From: an uncultured bacterium
GTDB taxonomy: Bacteria; Bacillota; Clostridia; Lachnospirales; Lachnospiraceae
Assembly: GCA_947088515.1 (NCBI GenBank)
Contig: CAMUHA010000064.1
Location: 1-15,187 of the forward strand
Reading direction: 5' to 3'
Length of the DNA: 15,187 nucleotides
The notes beneath the pieces are model-generated. The model was not told where the DNA came from. It saw only the letters and a program-made list of their open reading frames with translations, and ran no database searches. The translations under genes and the position numbers were made by a program. Position 1 is the stretch's first letter; every line of letters begins with the position of its first letter. Shown piece after piece: positions 7,018 to 12,997 of this stretch.

Positions 7018-7416
7018 AATTTTAGTGCCTCCTGTTTTTATGATGTACTCCTGAAATTTTCCAAAATTCCAAAAACCAGCCATGTTTCTTTTGGGCGGGT
7101 CTTCAATAGGTTTCCAGAGCAGAGTTTCTTTTCCCTGACAATATACAACACTTCCATTTAAAATGCAAGACTTCTTTTGCATAAATAAAGAAACAATTTA
7201 TAATAATTTCAACTAAAAATAAATCATAGTTGAATAAAATACAAATAAGATGTATAATTATACAATTGTAAAAAACAAGCGGGATTTTGGGGAAATTTTT
7301 TGGGAGGTTTTTAGACTTTACACGGTTATAAGTGATTTATGGTTGAGATTTTTGCAGGGAAAGAGTATGATGGAAAAGTGTTGCAGGCAAAGTCTGTAAT
7401 ATGAGGAGGTATAATT
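7018..7416. other. argG-argC divergent intergenic region (399 bases)
   Basis: Contains the argG leader on the minus strand, the argC promoter and operators (see the separate entry), and a roughly 150-base argC leader. Other visible items: an inverted repeat ATGCAA/TTGCAT (7163-7168, 7177-7182); a direct repeat TTGCAGGnAAAG (7352-7363 and 7381-7392); and a long-range inverted repeat AGACTTT (7313-7319) / AAAGTCT (7389-7395) that closes just before the argC ribosome binding site (7403-7409). I could not settle on an argG promoter. I see no T-box signature and no intrinsic terminator in the argC leader. Confidence 0.6.
7230..7264 (+). promoter_or_regulatory. argC promoter overlapped by two candidate ArgR (ARG) boxes
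   Basis: TTGAAT (7230-7235) and TATAAT (7253-7258) are spaced by exactly 17 bases, an excellent sigma-A promoter for the argC operon. The -10 lies inside the perfect 14-base palindrome TGTATAATTATACA (7251-7264), and the -35 lies in the ARG-like TGAATAAAATACA (7231-7243). Their centres are about 20 bases apart, close to the ~21-base spacing of tandem ARG boxes bound by one ArgR hexamer. The ArgR assignment rests on resemblance to the TGAATN4ATTCA-type consensus plus context; no argR gene is in view. Confidence 0.7.
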
Positions 7417-8364
7417 ATGAAGACAAAAATTTTTATTGATGGAAGTGAAGGAACCACAGGGCTTAGGATTCATGAGCGGTTTGTGGGGAGAGAGGATATA
7501 GAGCTGCTTCCCATTGCGCCAGAAAAACGCAAAGATGAAGAAGAGAGGAAGCGGCTGATTAACCAGTCGGATATCACATTTCTGTGTCTTCCGGACGAGG
7601 CGGCAAGGCAGTCGGTTGGTCTTGTCCAAAATGAAAATGTGAAAATTATAGACACTTCAACAGCACACAGGACAATGGAAGAATGGGTATATGGTTTCCC
7701 GGAATTATCAGAAGGGCACAGGGAAAAAATTAAAGCGGGCAGCAGGATAGCGGTGCCGGGATGTTATGCTACAGGCTTTATCAGTATTGTTTATCCGTTA
7801 ATATCAGGCGGTATTTTGCCAGACGATTATCCGGTGTCCGCCTTTGCCCTGTCTGGTTATAGCGGTGCAGGCAAAAAAACGATTGCTGTTTATGAGGCAA
7901 AGGAGAGGGAGAAAGAGCTGGATGCGCCAAGGGAGTATGCTCTTTTACAGAATCATAAGCATTTAAAAGAGATGCAGAAAATTACAAGACTTAAAAGAAC
8001 GCCGCTGTTTTCTCCCATTATATGTGATTATTACAGTGGGATGCTTTTAACAATTCCGCTTTATACAGACATGCTTTTGGGGGGGAAGAAGCCGGAAGAA
8101 ATCCATGAATTTTTAAGTGAATATTATCTTTCACAAAAGTTTGTGAAGGTAAAGCCTTTTGGCAGCGAGACAGAAAGCAATGGTTTCCTTGCAGGAAACG
8201 CCCTTGCCGGGTGGGATGGCCTGGAAATTTATGTGACAGGAAATGAGGAGAGGGTATTAGTAAATGCCCGGTTTGACAATCTTGGAAAAGGCGCTTCCGG
8301 GGCCGCTATCCAGTGCATGAATATTCTGCTGGGCTGCGAGGAAGAGAGAGGGCTTAACTTATGA
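7417..8364 (+). CDS. argC: N-acetyl-gamma-glutamyl-phosphate reductase, type 2
   Basis: ArgC reduces N-acetylglutamyl phosphate to the semialdehyde with NADPH. At 315 residues it belongs to the shorter type-2 group (TIGR01851) rather than the ~345-residue type 1. Visible features: an N-terminal nucleotide loop GSEGTTGLRI (9-18), the catalytic cysteine in AVPGCYATGFI (C116), and a Gly-rich SGYSGAGKKT block (about 149-158). Start ATG 7417 follows GAGGAGG (7403-7409) at 7 bases. First gene of the arginine operon; its TGA overlaps the ATG of the next gene (ATGA, 8361-8364), so the deacylase gene is translationally coupled to it. Expected to be repressed by arginine through the operator region upstream. 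Confidence 0.96.
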   Translation: MKTKIFIDGSEGTTGLRIHERFVGREDIELLPIAPEKRKDEEERKRLINQSDITFLCLPDEAARQSVGLVQNENVKIIDTSTAHRTMEEWVYGFPELSEGHREKIKAGSRIAVPGCYATGFISIVYPLISGGILPDDYPVSAFALSGYSGAGKKTIAVYEAKEREKELDAPREYALLQNHKHLKEMQKITRLKRTPLFSPIICDYYSGMLLTIPLYTDMLLGGKKPEEIHEFLSEYYLSQKFVKVKPFGSETESNGFLAGNALAGWDGLEIYVTGNEERVLVNARFDNLGKGASGAAIQCMNILLGCEEERGLNL

Positions 8365-8918
8365 ATCTGCTGATACAGGACCCTGCCTTGTATGAAGATG
8401 TTCCTCAGGGAGAGGGAAGGCTTTGCAGGGAAATGAAGGTGTATGACCTTTTGAGGGAACTTCATATTCCTTTTAAGAGAATGGACCATAAACCTATGGC
8501 AACGCTAGACGCCTGCCGGGGTGTGGATGAAATTCTGGGAATACATATGTGTAAGAATTTATTTTTGTGTAATACCCAGAAAACCCGGTTTTACCTGCTG
8601 CTGATGCCAGGAGAGAAGAAGTTTAGAACAAGAGAGCTGTCAGCGCAGATAAATAGTGCAAGACTTTCTTTTGCGCCAGAGGAATTTATGGAAGAATACC
8701 TGAACATTTTGCCAGGGGCCGTAAGCATTATGGGGCTGATGAACGACAAGGAGCATCATGTAAAGCTTTTAATTGATGAGGACATACTGAAAGAAGAATT
8801 TATAGGATGCCATCCTTGTGTAAATACTGCAAGCCTGCGGCTTAAGACAAAGGATGTGCTGGAAAAATTCCTGCCCTATACGGGACATGATTACCAGATA
8901 GTACAGCTTACCGCATAA
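8361..8918 (+). CDS. ProX/YbaK-family Ala-tRNA(Pro) deacylase (editing enzyme)
   Basis: 185 residues matching the stand-alone ProX (PrdX-like) branch of the YbaK/INS-domain superfamily, which hydrolyses alanine mischarged on tRNA(Pro). Motifs: CKNLFLCN (64-71) with the conserved lysine, LLLMPGEKKF (79-88), LPGAVSIMGL (117-126) and GCHPCVNTASLRL (149-161), the last being the usual HP-x2-NT core. The first ~24 residues are extra relative to most homologues; a second ATG at residue 25 would give the common start, but the ATGA overlap with argC supports the long form. Location inside an arginine biosynthetic operon, second after argC, is unexpected for a translation quality-control enzyme. Family assignment is firm; exact tRNA/amino-acid specificity is inferred. 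Confidence 0.9.
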   Translation: MNLLIQDPALYEDVPQGEGRLCREMKVYDLLRELHIPFKRMDHKPMATLDACRGVDEILGIHMCKNLFLCNTQKTRFYLLLMPGEKKFRTRELSAQINSARLSFAPEEFMEEYLNILPGAVSIMGLMNDKEHHVKLLIDEDILKEEFIGCHPCVNTASLRLKTKDVLEKFLPYTGHDYQIVQLTA

Positions 8919-8972
8919 GACGGCAGATAAATATGTCATTTGATATAATTGATGAAAGAAAGGCGTGGAATA

Positions 8973-9419
8973 ATGACAGTAAGAACAATGACTATAGATG
9001 ATTATCAGGGGGTATATGCTTTGTGGATGAGCATTAAAGGCTTTGCCATGCGCAGCCTGGACGATTCAAAAGAGGGAGTGGAACGGTTTTTGAAAAGAAA
9101 CCCTGGTATCAGTGTGGTAGCGCTGGAGGATGAGAAGATTGTGGGGAGTATTCTTGGGGGGCATGATGGAAGAAGAGGATGTCTTTATCATGTATGTGTT
9201 CATGAGGATTACCGGATGAGAGGGATTGGAAAAAGTATGGTGGTCCATTGTATGAAGGCGTTGGAAAAGGAGTGTATCAGTAAAGTTTCCCTGATTGCAT
9301 TTACCCAAAATGACATAGGAAATGCCTTTTGGAAAGAAATTGGCTGGACAAAAAGAGAAGATTTAAATTACTATGACTTTGTGTTAAACCATAACAATAT
9401 TGTAAAATTTAACCAATAA
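8973..9419 (+). CDS. GNAT family N-acetyltransferase
   Basis: 148 residues from ATG 8973, which has AAAGG nine bases upstream; an ATG at 8952 and a TTG at 8949 are open but poorly placed. It shows the GNAT core: strand segments around VVALEDEKIVGSILGG (48-63), then LYHVCVHEDYRMRGIGKSM (71-89) with the acetyl-CoA pyrophosphate loop R81-x-x-G84-x-G86, and the C-terminal NDIGNAFWKEIGW (113-125) motif B. The acceptor cannot be read from sequence. It sits between the deacylase and argJ with gaps of about 54 bases on each side, so it is probably co-transcribed with the arg genes. Because N-acetylglutamate formation is a GNAT reaction in many bacteria, a role as a small N-acetylglutamate synthase is possible, but this is inference; ribosomal-protein-type or general GNATs look similar. 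Confidence 0.9.
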   Translation: MTVRTMTIDDYQGVYALWMSIKGFAMRSLDDSKEGVERFLKRNPGISVVALEDEKIVGSILGGHDGRRGCLYHVCVHEDYRMRGIGKSMVVHCMKALEKECISKVSLIAFTQNDIGNAFWKEIGWTKREDLNYYDFVLNHNNIVKFNQ

Positions 9420-9472
9420 ATTTCGCAAAAGCACAGGAGGGGCTGTCTGCGGGACTGGATATGGAGGAAAAT

Positions 9473-10696
9473 ATGAGAGAGATAACAGGTGGTGTAACAG
9501 CAGCAAAAGGATTTGAGGCAGCAGGCACAGAGGCAGCCATTAAATATCATAACAGAAAAGACATGGCCATGATTTACAGCAAAAGGCCTTGTGTATTGGC
9601 AGGAACCTTTACCAGTAATGTGGTAAAGGCAGCTCCGGTTTTGTGGGACAAAAAAGTGGTGGAAGAGTCTCCTTACGGGCAGGCAATAATCATAAATGCA
9701 GGGATTGCCAATGCAGGTACAGGAAAAGAAGGATATGAATACTGTTTAAGGACAGCCATAAAAACTTCCGAATGTCTGAATATACCAAAGGAGGCGGTGC
9801 TTGTGGCTTCCACAGGAGTAATTGGAATGCAGCTGCCCATAGACAGGATTGAGGCTGGAGTTTTAAAGCTTTCAGAAGAAAAATCGGATGCTCTTGAGGC
9901 GGGAACAGAAGCGGCAGCAGCGATTATGACTACAGACACCCGTTTAAAACAGGCGGCAGCAGAGATTACAGTGGGAGGCGTAACAGTAACCCTTGGCGGT
10001 ATGAGCAAAGGCTCTGGTATGATTCACCCGAATATGTGCACAATGCTTGCCTTTGTAACCACTGATGCGGTGATATCCAAAGAGCTTTTGACAAAAGCGG
10101 TTAAAGAGGATGTAACAGATACTTATAATATGATTTCTGTAGACGGAGACACTTCAACCAATGATACATTGCTTGTAATGGCAAACGGTATGGCCCAAAA
10201 CCCGGAAATCAAAGAGGGAACGCCAGAATATGAGGCGTTTAAAGAGGCTCTCCATTATGTCAATGAAACTCTTGCCAAAATGATGGCAGGTGACGGAGAA
10301 GGGGCAACGGCTCTTTATGAGGCAAAGGTAATCGGGGCAGCCACAAAGGAAGATGCACAAAAATTAAGCAAGTCCATGGTAGGCTCCAGCCTCTGCAAGG
10401 CAGCAATTTACGGACATGATGCCAATTGGGGCAGGTTTTTGTGTGCCCTTGGATATGCAGGAGTAGACTTTGACCCGGAAAAGACAGAGCTTTTCTTTGA
10501 AAGCAGGGCGGGCAAAATACAGGTTTATAAAGCGGGAATGACAGCGCCTTACAGTGAAGAGGAAGCAGGCAGAATTTTGTCAGAGCCGGAAGTAACAGTT
10601 CTGGCAGACATGCACATGGGGAATGAGACGGCTACAGCATGGGGATGTGATTTAACCTATGATTATGTAAAAATTAACGCAGATTACAGAAGCTGA
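9473..10696 (+). CDS. argJ: Glutamate N-acetyltransferase / N-acetylornithine acetyltransferase
   Basis: ArgJ moves the acetyl group from N-acetylornithine to glutamate, closing the acetyl cycle; bifunctional versions also acetylate glutamate from acetyl-CoA. Start ATG 9473 has GGAGG five bases upstream and gives MREITGGVTAAKGF, the family start; the upstream ATG 9461 is itself part of that ribosome binding site. 407 residues. ArgJ is an Ntn-type enzyme cleaved before a threonine. The site is visible as KGSGMIHPNMCTMLAF, with Thr190 as the nucleophile and a cysteine (C189) where alanine is most usual. The oxyanion pair region STGVIG (near residues 113-118) and the C-terminal NADYRS end are present. 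Whether it is mono- or bifunctional cannot be told by eye. Confidence 0.97.
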   Translation: MREITGGVTAAKGFEAAGTEAAIKYHNRKDMAMIYSKRPCVLAGTFTSNVVKAAPVLWDKKVVEESPYGQAIIINAGIANAGTGKEGYEYCLRTAIKTSECLNIPKEAVLVASTGVIGMQLPIDRIEAGVLKLSEEKSDALEAGTEAAAAIMTTDTRLKQAAAEITVGGVTVTLGGMSKGSGMIHPNMCTMLAFVTTDAVISKELLTKAVKEDVTDTYNMISVDGDTSTNDTLLVMANGMAQNPEIKEGTPEYEAFKEALHYVNETLAKMMAGDGEGATALYEAKVIGAATKEDAQKLSKSMVGSSLCKAAIYGHDANWGRFLCALGYAGVDFDPEKTELFFESRAGKIQVYKAGMTAPYSEEEAGRILSEPEVTVLADMHMGNETATAWGCDLTYDYVKINADYRS

Positions 10697-10733
10697 TTAC
10701 AAGACGCATAATAATGGAAATGTAACATAAAAA

Positions 10734-10786
10734 CAATGGATGCCTGTACGAGCTCCATTGCCGCAAATGGTATCTGGGTGCAGGCG
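10734..10786 (+). promoter_or_regulatory. Structured argB leader with mutually exclusive hairpins
   Basis: In the 113-base argJ-argB gap three stems are visible. A: CAATGGA (10734-10740) with TCCATTG (10754-10760), perfect. B: CCATT (10755-10759) with AATGG (10766-10770). C: GCCTGTAC (10742-10749) with GTGCAGGC (10778-10785), 8 pairs including one G-U, enclosing B. A cannot coexist with B or C. The structure ends 13 bases before the argB ribosome binding site (10799-10803), with no T-run. Possible translational control or mRNA-processing element; function is inferred. Confidence 0.45.
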
Positions 10787-10809
10787 CAGAATAAAAACAG
10801 GAGCCGGAT

Positions 10810-11703
10810 ATGGATAAAGATATGCAGGAAGTTTTAAAAAAGGCGGAGGTTTTAATTGAAGCTCTTCCTTATATACAGAAATTTAACCGTAAAATTATTG
10901 TTGTAAAGTATGGCGGTTCTGCCATGAGCAATGAAGAACTGCAAAAGAATGTGATTAAGGATGTTACATTGCTTAAACTGGTAGGCTTTAAGCCGATTAT
11001 TGTCCATGGCGGTGGCAAGGAAATCAGCCGCTGGGTGGGAAAAGTAGGAAAGGAAGCGCAGTTTATAAACGGTCTCCGCGTAACAGATGATGAAACCATG
11101 GAGATTGCGGAGATGGTGCTTGGCCGGGTAAATAAAAGACTGGTGACTATGGTGCAGGAGCTGGGGGTCAAGGCAGTTGGAATTTGTGGAAAAGACGGCG
11201 GATTGATTGGCGTTGAAAAGAAATACGCCGATGGGCAGGATATAGGTTATGTGGGGGAAATTACTAATATCAATCCTAAAATTCTTTATGACCTTCTGGA
11301 AAAGGATTTTCTGCCTATTGTGGCTCCAATTGGACTGGACGAAAACTTTATAACCTATAATATTAATGCAGATGATGCCGCCTGTGCGATTGCAAAGGCG
11401 GTCGGTGCAGACAAGCTGGTGTTTCTTACGGACATCGAAGGCCTTTATAAGGATATTAACGACAAAAGCTCTTTTATACCAAGAATTACAGTTTCTGGTG
11501 CAGACGCGCTGATTGGGGAGGGAATGATTGGGGGAGGAATGCTGCCTAAGCTTGCCGGATGTACGTCTGCTGTAAAAAATGGTGTCAATAAGGTGCATAT
11601 TCTGGATGGAAGAATTCCTCATTGCCTGCTTTTGGAAATTTTTACAAATGAAGGGGTTGGAACCATGATTTTGCGGGATGAGGATAAAACGTTTTACGAA
11701 TGA
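10810..11703 (+). CDS. argB: N-acetylglutamate kinase
   Basis: ArgB phosphorylates N-acetylglutamate with ATP. 297 residues, the long hexameric-type length. VVKYGGSAM (31-39) and IVHGGGKEIS (64-73) form the ATP and substrate glycine loops of the amino-acid kinase family; later blocks are GICGKDGGLI, TYNINADDAA and VFLTDIEGLY. An N-terminal helical extension (residues about 1-26, EVLKKAEVLIEALPYIQKF) corresponds to the helix that links dimers into the arginine-inhibited hexamer in studied enzymes, so feedback inhibition by arginine is likely. ATG 10810 has AGGAG six bases upstream. It is followed by argD after 20-odd bases and preceded by the structured leader. Confidence 0.97.
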   Translation: MDKDMQEVLKKAEVLIEALPYIQKFNRKIIVVKYGGSAMSNEELQKNVIKDVTLLKLVGFKPIIVHGGGKEISRWVGKVGKEAQFINGLRVTDDETMEIAEMVLGRVNKRLVTMVQELGVKAVGICGKDGGLIGVEKKYADGQDIGYVGEITNINPKILYDLLEKDFLPIVAPIGLDENFITYNINADDAACAIAKAVGADKLVFLTDIEGLYKDINDKSSFIPRITVSGADALIGEGMIGGGMLPKLAGCTSAVKNGVNKVHILDGRIPHCLLLEIFTNEGVGTMILRDEDKTFYE

Positions 11704-11729
11704 AACAGGCAGATGAGAGGTAGATGAAA

Positions 11730-12929
11730 ATGGACAACATGACGCAATATATCAAGGACGCAGAAAAATCGCTGCTGCACACCTATAACCGTTATCAGGT
11801 GGTTTTGGATAAAGGGGATGGGATGTATTTGTATGATATAAATGGAAAAAAGTACCTGGATTTTTGTGCGGGAATTGCTGTGTTTGCTTTGGGCTATAAT
11901 AATAAAAAATACAATGATGCCTTAAAAAGCCAGATTGACAAGTTGATTCACACTTCCAATTATTATTATAATGTGCCGGCAATTACTGCTGCCCAAAAGT
12001 TGAAAAAAGTATCCGGAATGGACCGTGTATTTTTTACCAACAGTGGAGCGGAGGCTGTGGAAGGCGCTGTAAAGGCGGCGCGGAAGTACGCATATCTGAA
12101 AGACGGCAAAGCAGACCATGAGATTATTGCCATGGAGCATTCCTTCCATGGACGTACTATGGGCGCTTTGTCTGTGACAGGAAATCCAAAGTACAGGGAA
12201 GCCTTCGGCCCTATGATTGGCAATATCCGGTTCGCAAAAATGAACGATTTTGAAAGTATCCTTGCAAACGTTACAGATAAAACCTGTGCTATTTTGTTTG
12301 AGACAGTGCAGGGTGAGGGCGGTATTTTCCCGGCGGAAGAGAATTTTTTAAAGCAGGTGAAGGCTCTTTGCGAGGAAAGGGACATTCTTTTAATTCTGGA
12401 TGAAATCCAGTGTGGAATGGGAAGGTGCGGCACAATGTTTGCATGGCAGAGCTTTGGTGTGAAACCGGATATTATGACATCTGCAAAGGCTCTTGGATGT
12501 GGTGTGCCGGTGGGAGCTTTCCTGCTTACGGAAAAGGTGGGACAAAATTCCTTATCTAGCGGCGACCATGGCACAACCTATGGAGGAAATCCTTTAGCGG
12601 CGGCGGCTATAAATATAGTACTTGATTTATTTGAAGAGAACCATATAATAGATAATGTAAAAGAAGCAGGAGCTTATCTTGAAAGTGCGCTGGATAAGCT
12701 GACTGCAGAATATGATTGTATTGATACCAGACGGGGAATGGGACTGATGCAGGGATTGGCGCTGAATGTGCCGGTGGGAGATATCATTACCAGCGCGCTT
12801 GATAAGGGACTGATATTGATTAATGCAGGACCTGACATTATACGTTTCGTGCCGCCCCTTATTGTTACGAAAGCACATATAGATGAAATGCTGTCCATTT
12901 TAAAAAACTGTCTGGATGAAACTGTCTGA
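11730..12929 (+). CDS. argD: Acetylornithine aminotransferase
   Basis: ArgD transaminates N-acetylglutamate semialdehyde to N-acetylornithine with glutamate as donor and PLP as cofactor; homologues also act on succinyl-diaminopimelate precursors. Class-III aminotransferase signature: TNSGAEAVEGAVKAAR (PLP phosphate-binding), EHSFHGRTMGALS, ILDEIQCGMGRCG with the pyridine-nitrogen aspartate, and the Schiff-base lysine in TSAKALGCGVPVGAF (about residue 253). Two nearby ATGs are possible: 11724 is only 3 bases from GAGAGG (11715-11720), whereas 11730 is 9 bases away, so 11730 is preferred (399 aa); the difference is two residues. Last arg gene of the operon; a dyad and a new gene follow after 68 bases. 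Confidence 0.95.
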   Translation: MDNMTQYIKDAEKSLLHTYNRYQVVLDKGDGMYLYDINGKKYLDFCAGIAVFALGYNNKKYNDALKSQIDKLIHTSNYYYNVPAITAAQKLKKVSGMDRVFFTNSGAEAVEGAVKAARKYAYLKDGKADHEIIAMEHSFHGRTMGALSVTGNPKYREAFGPMIGNIRFAKMNDFESILANVTDKTCAILFETVQGEGGIFPAEENFLKQVKALCEERDILLILDEIQCGMGRCGTMFAWQSFGVKPDIMTSAKALGCGVPVGAFLLTEKVGQNSLSSGDHGTTYGGNPLAAAAINIVLDLFEENHIIDNVKEAGAYLESALDKLTAEYDCIDTRRGMGLMQGLALNVPVGDIITSALDKGLILINAGPDIIRFVPPLIVTKAHIDEMLSILKNCLDETV

Positions 12930-12933
12930 AAAA

Positions 12934-12973
12934 ATTATCCTGGTGTATACTTTTAACAAATACCCTGGATAAT
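12934..12973. repeat. Inverted repeat between argD and the solute-binding protein gene
   Basis: ATTATCCTGG (12934-12943) and CCTGGATAAT (12964-12973) are inverted copies with one mismatch over 10 positions, around a 20-base spacer. The right arm contains GATAAT (12968-12973), a good -10-like hexamer, but no convincing -35 lies 16-18 bases upstream. No T-run follows, so an operator over the downstream promoter is at least as likely as an arg operon terminator. Confidence 0.4.
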
Positions 12974-12997
12974 GTTCTAATAGAAATGGAGTAAACA

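Noticed and set aside
7018..7182. Upstream extension of argG to ATG 7182 (about 55 residues)
   Set aside because: ArgG proteins start at MKEKVVLAYSGG or similar; the extension does not look like the family, and ATG 7017 has a good AGGAGG.
7198..7211. Third ARG box upstream of the argC promoter
   Set aside because: Only the ATTTCA half resembles the consensus, and the spacing to the other two boxes (about 33 bases) is wrong.
10734..10786. argJ-argB hairpins as an intrinsic terminator
   Set aside because: No T-run follows the stems, and argB and argD clearly continue the operon.
10852..11622. 256-residue minus-strand open frame inside argB
   Set aside because: It lies wholly within argB, has a His/Asn/Ile-rich nonsense composition and no recognisable domain; a shadow frame.
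11966..12574. 202-residue minus-strand open frame inside argD
   Set aside because: Antisense shadow of a certain aminotransferase gene; composition rich in Ser and Pro, with no motif.
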